The position numbers and the translations under genes are program-made. This document shows, piece after piece, positions 8,101-17,239 of a stretch of DNA of 37,155 bases. Position 1 is the first letter of the stretch. The number at the start of each line of letters is the position of its first letter. The notes beneath the pieces are model-generated. The model was not told where the DNA came from and searched no databases. It worked only from the letters and a program-made list of their open reading frames with translations. This DNA comes from Pseudomonas oleovorans subsp. oleovorans. GTDB lineage: Bacteria; Pseudomonadota; Gammaproteobacteria; Pseudomonadales; Pseudomonadaceae. The stretch covers positions 1-37,155 of the forward strand of contig NZ_NIUB01000041.1 in assembly GCF_002197815.1 (NCBI RefSeq), read 5' to 3'.

Positions 8101-11100
8101 TGGCCAGCCTCGGGGTTGCCCAGATAGGGCGAGTCGAGCTGATCCTCGTGCACCAGGTGATTGAAAGTAGGCGCGCAGTTATCGTCCACGGCCTGATACT
8201 GCGGGTGCTTGGCAACGGTCACCTTGGATCCACCGAAGGCGCTGCTGCCACCAACCAGGTATTTGCCCAGGCCTAGATCGACGGGATTGATGACGTCACC
8301 ATCGCCGTCGTAGAACTTGGTACCGGCCTTGATGTAGTAGGCCTCGACGGTGCCGCCATAGGCCTGTTCGACCCAGGCGACGTAGCCTTGCGGGTGGCTC
8401 GGATCCTTGATGTCACTGCCGCCGGGATATTCGATCTTGACCGCCTTGGTGCCGTCGTCGGTGTCGACCAGGAACAGCACATGGGAAATGCCATGATCGA
8501 TGTTCTTCGGATCGCAGCCGCAGTCCTTCTCGGCCAGTGTTGGCACGTCGTCCTGCACGTTGATGACGAACAGACCGCCAGCCTCCAGCGGTATATGCAG
8601 CGGGTCGCCATCACCATCGGTGATCGCCAGCAACTGGGTGAAGTCGATGCCAAAGGCACCGTCCGACGACCAGAGCTCGTTGTCATCACCATTTTTCAGC
8701 GGATGGTCGATTGGTCCCTGCAGTTCGAAGCTGAAGTCGCCGTTGGCCTCCACCACCAGGGTGAATACCGGGTAACCTTCTCCAACCGTGGCCGTCGCAG
8801 TAAGCGTGGTGCTGACCAGATTGCCATCGTCATCGAGCTCCTGGATGACCTTGTAGTCGAGCAGCTCACCGCCGGACTTCAGCCCCTGGGCGTTCAGCAA
8901 CTCGGCGGCGCTACCCTCCTCTACCAGGCTGAACTCACCGGGGCCATCGGCGCCGAACGACACCAGGGCGGAAAGGCTTCCGCCACCAGTGGCAGTGCTG
9001 ATCACCAGTGTCTGCAACGCACCGTCGGGGTTACCCGCATGCGGTTCGCTCAGCAAGTCTTCGTGCACGGTGCCCCCCACAGCAGGTAGCTGCGGATTGG
9101 GTTCGTTGAGCGTCGGCACATCATCTTCGATATCGATGACGAAGCTGCCGGCGTCGAAACCGTCGTTCAGCGGGTCGCCGTCGCGGTCGGTGGCCACCAG
9201 CAGGCCGGAGAAGTCCAGTGCCAGGCTGTTATCGCCCAGGGTTTCCGCGTCGATGCCATCGGCCTCCGGATGATCCAGCGGGCCCTGCAGGGTGAACAGG
9301 TAGCTGCCGTCCGGGTTGACCAGCAGGGTAAACACCGGTGCGCCGCCCTCGCCGGCCGTGGCCGTCAGGGTGCTGCCGTCGGCCGAGACGGCGTAAAACA
9401 GCTCGACGTTGCCCGAGGCCAGGCCCAGGTCCTGCAGGCCGATCAGCGCACCCGGGGCGGTGCTCAGCTGGAAGCCGCCGCGGCCGTCGGCGCCGAAGTT
9501 GACCAGGGCGTCCAGCGCCCCGACATCGCCTTCGACCGTCAAGGTCTGATCGCCGCCTTCGGCATTACCGTTGTCCAACGCGTCTTCATGCACCAGGCCG
9601 CCCACGGTGGGCCGTTCGCCCGGGGCGCCGACCAGTACCGGCACATCGTCCTCGATATCGATGACGAAGCTGCCGGCGTCGAAGCCATCAGCCAGCGGGT
9701 CGCCGTCACCGTCGGTGGCCACCAGCAGGCCGGAGAAGTCCAGCGCCAGGCTGTTATCGCCCAGGGTCTCCGCGTCGATGCCATCGGCCTCCGGATGATC
9801 CAGCGGGCCCTGCAGGGTGAACAGGTAGCTGCCGTCCGGGTTGACCAGCAGGGTAAACACCGGTGCGCCGCCCTCGCCGGCCGTGGCCGTCAGGGTGCTG
9901 CCGTCGGCCGAGACGGCGTAAAACAGCTCGACGTTGCCCGAGGTCAGGCCCAGGTTCTGCAGGCCGATCAGCGCACCCGGGGCGGTGCTCAGCTGGAAGC
10001 CGCCACGCCCGTCGGCGCCGAAGTTGACCAGGGCGTCCAGCGCCCCGACATCGCCTTCGACCGTCAAGGTCTGATCGCCGCCTTCGGCATTACCGTTGTC
10101 CAACGCGTCTTCATGCACCAGGCCGCCCACGGTGGGCCGCTCGCCCGGGGAACCAACCAGTACCGGCACGTCGTCCTCGATATCGATGACGAAGCTGCCG
10201 GCGTCGAAACCACCCGCCACGGCGTCGCCATCAAAATCGGTCGTTTGCAGAATTCCGGAGAAATCCAGCGCCAGGCTGCTGTCACCCAGGGTTTCCGCGT
10301 CGATGCCATCGGCCTCCGGATGATCCAGCGGGCCCTGCAGGGTGAACAGGTAGCTGCCGTCCGGGTTGACCACCAGGGTGAACACCGGGTTACCACCCGC
10401 CGTGGCAATCAAGGTCGTGCCGTCGGCGGAAACCGAATAGGCCAGCGCCACACCGCCCGAGGTCAGGCCCAGGGCGATCAGGCTGTCGAGCGCTTCGGCG
10501 CTGCCGCTGAGGGAGAAACTGCCGCGCCCATCGGCGCCGAAATTGACCAGCGCATCCAGGGTGCCGGGCCCGCCGCTGAGCGTCAGGGTCTGGCCGCCTT
10601 CGGCATTACCGTTGTCCAACGCGTCTTCATGCACCAGGCCGCCAACGCTCGGGCGTTCGCCCGGTACGCCTTGCAGTTCCGGGGTGTCGTCGTCGACGCC
10701 CAGCGTCAGGCTGCCGGCAGCGGTGTTGCCGGCGCCGTCGGTGATGCTGTAGCCAAACAGGAAGAACAGGTCGTTCTCGTCGCTGCCGCCAGGTTCCGGT
10801 GCGGCATGGTCAAGCGGGGCGAACAGGCTGAACTCGTAGGTGCCAGCCGCCAGATCGGTGAGCTGCAGGGTGAATACCAGCGTGTCGCCGGCAAAGGCGC
10901 TGAGGGTCAAACCATCGGCGCTGACGCTGTAAGTCAGCGAAACGCCCTGCGAGCTGATTCCCAGCGCCGCCAGCCCTTCGCTGCTCCAGGCGAAGCTGCC
11001 GATGCCATTGGGGCCGAAGCTGTAGCCCAGGGTGCCGATGACCACCGTGTCTTCGCCGGCCAGATCGTTTGGACCACCGGCAATACCACCCGGCAGCCCC

Positions 11101-11690
11101 TCTTCATCGACTGCATTGCTGGCTTCGCCGCCGCTGGGAAAACCCTCTGGCCCAGCCGGCAGCGGGATATCCGGATCGACGATCGGCTCGGCATCGGGGA
11201 ATTCGGGGCCGGTGCTGAGCCCTTCGGTAGGGAAACCTATCACTGGGTCGAGTGCGCCGCCGACCTCGCCGAGCAGCACGAAGGAGTGGCCGCCACCGGC
11301 GCCACCCGCGCCGCCACCGGCTCCCGGGCCGGCCGCGGTGGCTTCGCCTTCGAGGGTCGGGTCGACGCCGGCCTCAATCGCCGCCTGCAGTTGCTCGACG
11401 TCGGTCAGGTCGCTGTCGCTGGGAACGGGGGGCGGCGCATCGGCCGTCGGGGCCTGTGAGGTGGGGCTGGAGGCAAGCATCTGCGCGTCGAGCGTCATGC
11501 TGCTATCGCGCCCAAGGGTCAGTTGCTGGCCGTTGGTCATGGCAATGGCCACCGCGCCGGAGGCGCCGGTTACCAGTTGCTCGCCCGCGTAGACCCGGTC
11601 TCCTTCACTGATCGGCCGGCGCGATCCGTCGCTCGCTACCGCGAACACTTCGCCGACAACCTGACTGACGACACCAATAAGAGTAGCCAT
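5143..11690 (-). CDS. LapA-type RTX adhesin with retention module, T1SS-143 repeats and two vWA domains (one frameshift)
   Basis: Giant type I-secreted surface adhesin, about 2182 aa once one missing base is allowed at 6401-6405. The start at 11690 (MATLIGVVSQVVGEVFAVA) is the typical retention module start, with GAGGA upstream. Residues 1-115 form the retention module. TAAG at 118-121 is the expected LapG cut site, followed by a Gly/Ala-rich linker. About 130-1350 hold T1SS-143-like repeats (VHED motifs near 350, 523, 698, 874 and 1180) and a distinct insert with a CGC motif. A vWA domain (DVSLS near 1371) and a second vWA (DRSGS near 1749) follow. RTX nonapeptides (GGAGNDWLFGQGGDD, about 2037-2080) and a C-terminal type I secretion signal end the protein. 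It should be exported by LapEBC and anchored in LapE until LapG cuts. In the raw sequence translation after the second vWA motif runs into a premature stop. Confidence 0.9.
6401..6405 (-). other. Single-base frameshift in a homopolymer within the adhesin
   Basis: The plus strand shows CCCCC (GGGGG on the coding strand). As written, the frame leaves the second vWA domain after PDGQGD. With one more G it reads PDGQGGYSSRLALLKDAVNAF, continuing into the downstream frame, and the total length becomes a multiple of three. It could be a sequencing or assembly error, or a slipped-strand variant. Confidence 0.85.
9116..10690 (-). repeat. Tandem 525-bp repeats within the adhesin gene
   Basis: Units at 9116-9640 and 9641-10165 are nearly identical over their full 525 bp (175 codons). 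A third, more diverged unit occupies about 10166-10690. Shared landmarks are exactly 525 bp apart: the GCACATC/G block at 9116, 9641 and 10166, and the GT(T/C)TCCGCGTCGATG block at 9241, 9766 and 10291. They encode T1SS-143-like domains beginning PGERP(S/T)VGGLVHED. Such repeats can expand or collapse by recombination, and short-read assembly can miscount them. Confidence 0.9.
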
Positions 11691-12136
11691 GATTCCATCC
11701 TCACTACAGCTGCCGACCACCGCCGACACGTACCTACCGAAAGGGCCAGAACACCTTTTCGTAGCCGAGGAGAAAACCAAGACAGCTGATTGAAATGGAA
11801 CGGCGCAAAATCCCAAAAACGCTACTGACAAAAAAATGTCACTACAGCCTGCGTCGAACTACTCCATCAGATGAATCCCCGCCCTTTTGATGCCTGACAA
11901 CCCATTTCAGCTGCGCACCCACGGAAAATGAGGACTTGCGCAGCTCACAGGTTGAAACAATGTGCTGCTTTTCGCAGAGTTCATAAGATTTTTTCTGAAT
12001 ATAGGTTGTGAAAAAAACATCTTAGGTTCTCCAAAAGTTGTTCTTAGCTCTGATGTTACAAGCCTGAAACGGTTTCACAGGCAAAAACGCCATTTTTATG
12101 GCGACAGGATAAGAACTTCAGTCAGGAGAAACGCCA
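11691..12136. promoter_or_regulatory. Divergent adhesin / lapE intergenic region, 446 bp, AT-rich
   Basis: There is no gene here. It must hold the promoters for the minus-strand adhesin and the plus-strand lapEBC. It is clearly more AT-rich than its flanks, especially 11960-12120. Two inverted repeats are visible near lapE: GCCTGAAAC-GG-TTTCACAGGC at 12061-12082 (arms interrupted) and CGCCAT-TTTT-ATGGCG at 12088-12103. I could not pick a confident -10/-35 pair or a FleQ-type site. Control by c-di-GMP-responsive regulators is known for lap genes elsewhere but cannot be read from this sequence. Confidence 0.55.
12088..12103. other. Perfect 6-bp hairpin upstream of lapE
   Basis: CGCCAT, loop TTTT, ATGGCG. 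On the minus strand it is followed by TTTTTG, so it could stop antisense transcription entering from lapE towards the adhesin promoter. On the plus strand it lies in the lapE leader, 33 bp upstream of the start codon. Confidence 0.4.
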
Positions 12137-13492
12137 ATGCGCACCTTAACCCCGCTATGGAGCGCCATGCTTTTGGCGACTGTTTGCAGTCAGGCGCAAG
12201 CCATGAATCTCTCGGAAGCGATTCAGAGCACGCTGGATAATCACCCCGAAATCCACGCTGCCGCCAATAGCCGACTCTCATCGGATGAAGATGTGAAATT
12301 CGCCAAGGGCGGCTACCTGCCCACCGTTGACCTGCTGGTCGGTTACGGCCGGGAGCGTACGGACAGCCCCAGCACACGGGCACTTGGCAATCACAACAAG
12401 GAAACCCTGAACTACCGCGATGCCGAGCTGCGCCTACGGCAGATGCTGTTCGACGGCTTCAATACGCCCAACGAAGTCGCGCGCACCCAGGCAGTGGTCA
12501 ACTCCCGCGCCTACCGCCTGCTCGGTACGTCCGAAAGCCTGGCCCTGCGCACCGTCGAGGTCTACCTCGATGTGCTGATGCGCCGCGAGATGGTCACCCT
12601 GGCCCGCAACAACCTGCAGGCACACCAACGCATCAACGATCAGATCGGCTTGCGCAGCCGCCAGGGCGTTGGCAGCACCGCCGACCTCGACCAATCCGAG
12701 GCCCGTCTGGCCCTGGCGCAGAACAACCTGTACACCGAAGAGGTCAACCTGGCCGATGCCGAAGCCAACTTCTTCAGCGCCGTGGGGCGTTTGCCGGATC
12801 AGTTGGAGACACCCTCCTCGGTCAAGGGCAACATGCCGGCCGATTTGCTCGCCGCCCGCCAGACCGTGATGGACAACAACCCCTTCCTGAAGTCGGCACA
12901 GTCGGACGTAAATGCTGCCGAGAAGCAGTACGAGGTGGCCAAGTCGCCCTTCTACCCACGCTTCGACCTGGAGTTGGCCACTAATGCCAACGACAACGTG
13001 CAGGGTGACGAGGGGCACTACAACACCTGGCGAGCCGCCGTTGTGATGAACTACAACCTGTTCAACGGCATGCGCGACAAGGCCCGCCTGCAATCGGCCG
13101 CGCACCAGATCAACGAGTCGATGGACATCCGCAACAACGCGCTGCGCGTGCTTAACGAAAACCTCTCGCTGGCCTGGAACGCCATGGAGAACGCGCGCCT
13201 GCAAACCCCCAAAGCCCGTGACTACGCTGACTACACCTCACGGGTTCGCGAGGCCTACCAGCAGCAGTTCAGCCTGGGGCAACGCACCCTGCTCGACCTG
13301 CTCGACAGCGAAAACGAACTGTTCACTGCCAACCGCCGCTACACCGAGGTTCGCTACGGCGAAGAGTTCTCGATGTACCGCGTCGTCGCGGCCATGGGTG
13401 ATCTGCTACGCCAGCAACAGGTCGTAGTCCCGGCGGAAGCTGTAGCCCTCACCGAAGTGAAGAGCGAAGCACGCTTGCCGGAAATGAAGTAG
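12137..13492 (+). CDS. lapE: LapE, TolC-like outer-membrane secretion channel
   Basis: A 451-aa TolC-family outer membrane efflux/secretion protein. A signal peptide of about 22 residues ends AQA before MNLSEAIQ. Two OEP-type repeats follow, with family segments such as LRLRQMLFDGFNT (about 95-107), LRTVEVYLDVLMRREMV (about 137-153), MNYNLFNGMRDKARLQSA near 305-320, and FSLGQRTLLDLLDSENELFTANR near 376-398. In Lap systems this trimeric channel exports the adhesin and then holds its folded N-terminal retention module as a plug. The Shine-Dalgarno is AGGAGAAACGCCA before ATG 12137. It is the first gene of lapE-lapB-lapC and is divergent from the adhesin. Confidence 0.92.
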   Translation: MRTLTPLWSAMLLATVCSQAQAMNLSEAIQSTLDNHPEIHAAANSRLSSDEDVKFAKGGYLPTVDLLVGYGRERTDSPSTRALGNHNKETLNYRDAELRLRQMLFDGFNTPNEVARTQAVVNSRAYRLLGTSESLALRTVEVYLDVLMRREMVTLARNNLQAHQRINDQIGLRSRQGVGSTADLDQSEARLALAQNNLYTEEVNLADAEANFFSAVGRLPDQLETPSSVKGNMPADLLAARQTVMDNNPFLKSAQSDVNAAEKQYEVAKSPFYPRFDLELATNANDNVQGDEGHYNTWRAAVVMNYNLFNGMRDKARLQSAAHQINESMDIRNNALRVLNENLSLAWNAMENARLQTPKARDYADYTSRVREAYQQQFSLGQRTLLDLLDSENELFTANRRYTEVRYGEEFSMYRVVAAMGDLLRQQQVVVPAEAVALTEVKSEARLPEMK

Positions 13493-13504
13493 TACCGACC
13501 CGAG

Positions 13505-13526
13505 ACCCCGCGTGAACACGCGGGGT
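13505..13526 (+). other. Hairpin in the lapE-lapB gap
   Basis: ACCCCGCGTG..CACGCGGGGT stem lying just after lapE stop. No T-run follows, so it is more likely an mRNA-processing or stability hairpin than a full terminator. Confidence 0.45.
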
Positions 13527-13540
13527 CAACGTGCGGCAAA

Positions 13541-13570
13541 GGTCTGAACAGGTCTGAACAGGTCTGAGGA
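13541..13570 (+). repeat. Three tandem decamers (GGTCTGAACA/GGA) leading into the lapB ribosome binding site
   Basis: GGTCTGAACA, GGTCTGAACA, GGTCTGAGGA in perfect register. The third copy merges with the lapB Shine-Dalgarno (AGGAG at 13567-13571). Copy number changes here would alter only the leader. Confidence 0.8.
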
Positions 13571-13580
13571 GTAGTAGAAA

Positions 13581-15740
13581 TTGACCACCATGGAACGGCC
13601 AGGGCCGACCAGTGATCCGCGGCTCAGTCACGACGATCCGCTGCTGGATGGTTTATTGATCCTCTGTCGGCTACACGGCTGCTCGGCCAGCCGTGGCACC
13701 CTCAGTGCCGGCCTGCCCATGCCGGAGCAACGCATGAGCCCCGACCTGCTGCCGCGTGCTGCGGCCCGGGCCGGGCTGCAGGGGCGTCTGCTACAGCGCG
13801 AGCTTGCCAGCATTTCCGCCCTCAACCTGCCAGTCCTGCTGCTGCTCAAGGACGGTCGCTGTGCGGTCCTGCGCCAGTGGGGGCCGAAACAGCAGGCGCA
13901 GATTCTGCCCTGCGAAACGGATGGCGGCGAGCAATGGGTCAGCCGCGAACAACTGGCCACCGAGTACAGTGGCCGGGCCTTTTTTGCCCGCCCTCGACAT
14001 CAGCTGGAAGAAGCCCGCACACCGCTGGTGCCACGCATCGAAGCCTGGTTTCGCGACACCCTCAAGCTGTCGCGCTGGCTCTACACCGATGCCGTCCTGG
14101 CCAGCCTGCTGATCAACCTGCTGGGCCTGATGGTGCCGCTGTTCGTGATGCAGACCTACGACCGTGTAGTACCCAACCAGGCGACCGCAACGCTCTGGGT
14201 GTTGGCCATCGGACTGTTTATCGGCACCGGTTTCGAACTGCTGCTCAAGGTGCTGCGCGCGCACCTGCTCGACACGGCAGGCAAGAAGACCGACGTGGTG
14301 CTGTCGGCCACCTTGTTCGAGCGCATCACCGGCATGTCGATGAAGGCGCGGCCGGCCAGCGTCGGCGGCTTCGCCCAGAGCATCCACGACTTCCAGGGGC
14401 TGCGCGATTTCCTCACCGCAGTGACGCTGACCAGCCTGATCGATCTGCCCTTCTCCCTGCTGATGCTGCTGGTGATCGGACTGATCGGCGGCCCGCTGGT
14501 GTTCATCCCGCTGTTGGCCTTCCCCATCACCGCGCTGTTCGCCTACATCATTCAGGCACGCCTGCGCGACACCGTGCAAAGAAGCCTGCAGCTTGGCTCG
14601 CAACGCCAGGCGCTGCTGATCGAAACCCTCGGTGGCCTGGAAACGCTCAAGGCCTGTGGTGCCGAAAGCGAGCGCCAGCATCAATGGGAGCAAACCCATG
14701 GCGCCCTCACCCGCCTGGACGGCCATGCAAAATTCCTCGCCTCGCTGGCCACCAACGGCACCCTGTTCCTGCAGCAGTTCGCCGGCATGGCCACCATAGT
14801 CGCGGGGGTCTATCTGATCATCGCCGGCAATCTCAGCGTCGGTGCGCTGGTGGCCTGCTACATGCTCGGCAGCCGCATCCTCGCCCCACTGGGACAGATC
14901 GCCGGGCTGATCACCCGCTATCAGCAGGCACGCCTGACCATGACCAGCACCGATGCCCTGATGGCCCTGCCGCAGGAGCGTCAGGACAAGCAGCGGCCGC
15001 TGGATCGTACCCAGCTCAAGGGGGCTCTGGAGGTGCGGCAAATCAGTTTCACCTACCCGGGCCAGAGCGCACCGGCGCTGAACAACGTCAGCCTGCGCCT
15101 GGGCGCTGGCGAGCGCCTCGGCATCATCGGTCGCAGCGGTTCGGGCAAGAGCACCCTGGCGCGACTGCTGATGGCCTTCTACAGCGCCGACGAAGGGCAG
15201 ATCCTGCTCGACAACCTCGACCTGCGCCAACTCGACGTCGCCGACCTGCGCCATCAGATCGGCTACGTCGCCCACGACCTGCCACTGCTGGCTGGCAGCC
15301 TGCGCGACAACCTGACCCTCGGCGCCCGTTACATCAGCGACGCACGCATGCTCGAAGTCGCCGAGCTGACTGGCGTGGTGGACCTGGCGCGCCAGCATCC
15401 GCAAGGCTTCGACCGCCCGGTAGGCGAACGCGGCCAACTGCTCTCCGGCGGCCAGCGCCAGGCCGTACTGCTGGCCCGCGCACTGTTGCTCGACCCGCCA
15501 ATCCTGGTGCTCGACGAACCCACCAGCGCCATGGACAACACCAGCGAAGACCTGCTGCGCCAGCGCCTGCACAAGTGGGTGCAGGGCAAGACGCTGATCC
15601 TCATCACCCACCGTGCCTCCATGCTCAGCCTGGTGGATCGCCTGGCCGTGCTGGACAACGGCCATGTGGTGGCGGACGGGCCGAAGGAAGCGGTGATCGA
15701 AGCCTTGCGCAAGGGCCGCGTCGGCCCGGCCAGCCTGTAG
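13581..15740 (+). CDS. lapB: LapB, type I secretion ABC transporter
   Basis: A 719-aa inner-membrane ABC exporter. Residues about 10-140 form a C39-like domain that lacks the catalytic cysteine context of true C39 peptidases, as expected for RTX-adhesin exporters. The six-helix transmembrane domain spans about 155-440 and the ATPase about 480-710. Walker A is GRSGSGKST (517-525), the signature is LSGGQ (621-625) and Walker B is LVLDEP (D645, E646). The start is taken as TTG 13581 because AGGAG lies 9 bp upstream; the ATG at 13590 would be 18 bp from it. The protein would power adhesin export together with LapC and LapE. Confidence 0.93.
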   Translation: MTTMERPGPTSDPRLSHDDPLLDGLLILCRLHGCSASRGTLSAGLPMPEQRMSPDLLPRAAARAGLQGRLLQRELASISALNLPVLLLLKDGRCAVLRQWGPKQQAQILPCETDGGEQWVSREQLATEYSGRAFFARPRHQLEEARTPLVPRIEAWFRDTLKLSRWLYTDAVLASLLINLLGLMVPLFVMQTYDRVVPNQATATLWVLAIGLFIGTGFELLLKVLRAHLLDTAGKKTDVVLSATLFERITGMSMKARPASVGGFAQSIHDFQGLRDFLTAVTLTSLIDLPFSLLMLLVIGLIGGPLVFIPLLAFPITALFAYIIQARLRDTVQRSLQLGSQRQALLIETLGGLETLKACGAESERQHQWEQTHGALTRLDGHAKFLASLATNGTLFLQQFAGMATIVAGVYLIIAGNLSVGALVACYMLGSRILAPLGQIAGLITRYQQARLTMTSTDALMALPQERQDKQRPLDRTQLKGALEVRQISFTYPGQSAPALNNVSLRLGAGERLGIIGRSGSGKSTLARLLMAFYSADEGQILLDNLDLRQLDVADLRHQIGYVAHDLPLLAGSLRDNLTLGARYISDARMLEVAELTGVVDLARQHPQGFDRPVGERGQLLSGGQRQAVLLARALLLDPPILVLDEPTSAMDNTSEDLLRQRLHKWVQGKTLILITHRASMLSLVDRLAVLDNGHVVADGPKEAVIEALRKGRVGPASL

Positions 15741-15752
15741 GAGCGACGTGCG

Positions 15753-17111
15753 ATGCAAGCGACCCAGAACCTCGGCAACTACTTCAGCAGCCTGCGCGAA
15801 AAACGCCAGGACACCGAGTTCATGCCGGAAGTCGAAGGTGCCATTCTGGAAGACTCGCCCTGGCTCAGCCGCGCCACGATCTGGGTGGTCAGCGCCTGCC
15901 TGCTGGCGGCACTGGTCTGGGCAAATTTCGCCGTACTGGAAGAGGTCACCACCGGCGAAGGCAAGGCCATCCCGTCGAGCAAGGTGCAGGTGATCCAGAA
16001 CCTGGAGGGCGGCATCGTCAGTGAGATCTTCGTGCGCGAAGGCCAGGTGGTGGACAAGGGGGACACCCTGCTGCGCCTGGATGACACCCGCTTTCTCTCC
16101 AATCGCGGGGAGACCGAAGCGGATCGGCTGGCGCTCATCGCCCGTCTCGAACGACTGAGCGCAGAGGCCGAAGGCCGCGAACCGCAACTGCCCGAAGAAA
16201 TCACCCGCGACGCGCCACAGCTGGCCGAAGACCAGTTGGCCCTGTATCGCTCGCGCCAGCAACGGCTGCGCAGCGAGCAGCGCACCTTGGGCGAACAACT
16301 GCGGCAAAAGGAGCAGGAGCTCGCCGAGTTTCGCTCCAAGGCCCAGCAATACCGTTCCAGCCTCGGCCTGTTGCAGCAGGAGCTGAACATGTCGCAACCC
16401 CTGGTGGCCTCGGGCGCTATTTCCGAGGTCGAGGTGTTGCGTCTGCGCCGCAGCGTGGTGGAAGTACGCGGCTCGCTGGAGGCCACCAACCTGGCCATCC
16501 CGCGCGCCGAAGCGGCGATGAGCGAAATCAGGAGCAAGATGGAGGAATCCGAGCTGGCATTTCGCGCCGAGGCCTTCAAGGAGCTCAACGAATTACGCAC
16601 CGAGCTGCAGAAGATCACCGCCACCAGCGTTGCCATCGAGGACAAGGTCACCCGCACCACCGTGACCTCGCCGGTGCGTGGGGTGATCAAGCAGCTCAAG
16701 GTCAACACCATCGGTGGCGTGGTGCAGCCGGGCAGCGACATGCTGGAAATCGTGCCGCTGGATGACAGCCTGCTGATCGAAGCCAAGGTGCGCCCGCAGG
16801 ACGTGGCCTTCCTGCATCCTGGGCAGAAAGCCATGGTCAAGTTCACCGCCTATGACTACACCATCTACGGCGGGCTCAAGGCCAACCTCGAGCTGATCAG
16901 CGCCGACACCATCACCGACGAGGAAGGCAACAGCTTCTACCTGATCCATGTGCGCACCGACAAAAGCCACCTCGGTGGCGAGGAACATCCGCTGCTGATC
17001 ATCCCCGGCATGGTCGCCACGGTAGACATCATCACCGGCGAGAAGAGCGTGCTGGCCTACCTGCTCAAGCCCGTGCTCAAGGCCCGCTCGGAAGCCATGC
17101 GCGAGCGTTGA
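15753..17111 (+). CDS. lapC: LapC, HlyD-family membrane fusion protein
   Basis: A 452-aa type I secretion adaptor. A short cytoplasmic N-terminus is followed by one transmembrane segment (about residues 41-62), then a biotinyl-lipoyl-like half (KVQVIQNLEGGIVSEIFVREGQVVDKGDTLLRLDD, about 77-111), a long coiled coil (about 120-290, rich in Leu/Gln/Glu heptads), the second lipoyl half (VTSPVRGVIKQLKVNTIGGVV) and a beta-barrel region with the HlyD hallmark IPGMVATVDIITGEKSVLAYLLKP near the C-terminus. It bridges LapB and LapE across the periplasm. The gap after lapB is 12 bp, and AGGAG (15739-15743) overlapping the lapB stop is its ribosome binding site, so translation is probably coupled. Confidence 0.93.
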   Translation: MQATQNLGNYFSSLREKRQDTEFMPEVEGAILEDSPWLSRATIWVVSACLLAALVWANFAVLEEVTTGEGKAIPSSKVQVIQNLEGGIVSEIFVREGQVVDKGDTLLRLDDTRFLSNRGETEADRLALIARLERLSAEAEGREPQLPEEITRDAPQLAEDQLALYRSRQQRLRSEQRTLGEQLRQKEQELAEFRSKAQQYRSSLGLLQQELNMSQPLVASGAISEVEVLRLRRSVVEVRGSLEATNLAIPRAEAAMSEIRSKMEESELAFRAEAFKELNELRTELQKITATSVAIEDKVTRTTVTSPVRGVIKQLKVNTIGGVVQPGSDMLEIVPLDDSLLIEAKVRPQDVAFLHPGQKAMVKFTAYDYTIYGGLKANLELISADTITDEEGNSFYLIHVRTDKSHLGGEEHPLLIIPGMVATVDIITGEKSVLAYLLKPVLKARSEAMRER

Positions 17112-17130
17112 ACACCTGCCGTGCACGCTG

Positions 17131-17200
17131 CGTAGCCCCGGATGAAATCCGGGATTGATTGTCGAGCCGTAGAACCTCCCCGGATTGCATTGGGCTACGC
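17131..17200. repeat. REP-like inverted pair, family A
   Basis: Outer arms GTAGCCC (17132-17138) and GGGCTAC (17192-17198) enclose CCGGATGAAATCCGGG and CCCCGGATTGCATTGGG cores. It lies between convergent lapC and the DTW gene, a typical place for a REP doublet. Confidence 0.75.
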
Positions 17201-17239
17201 GACAGACGCAACACCGTAGGGTGCGCCGTGCGCACCGCG

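Noticed and set aside
9116..10690. CRISPR array
   Set aside because: The repeats are 525 bp, contiguous and protein-coding; no short direct repeats with unique spacers are present anywhere in the window.
9270..11459. 729-codon plus-strand ORF opposite the adhesin
   Set aside because: It is the antisense of the repeated, GC-biased adhesin coding region. Its repetitiveness mirrors the 525-bp units and it has no recognisable domain or ribosome binding site.
13791..16397. 868-codon minus-strand ORF opposite lapB/lapC and a 715-codon ORF in another plus frame
   Set aside because: Both are frame shadows in high-GC DNA. LapB and LapC have full motif sets in their own frames.
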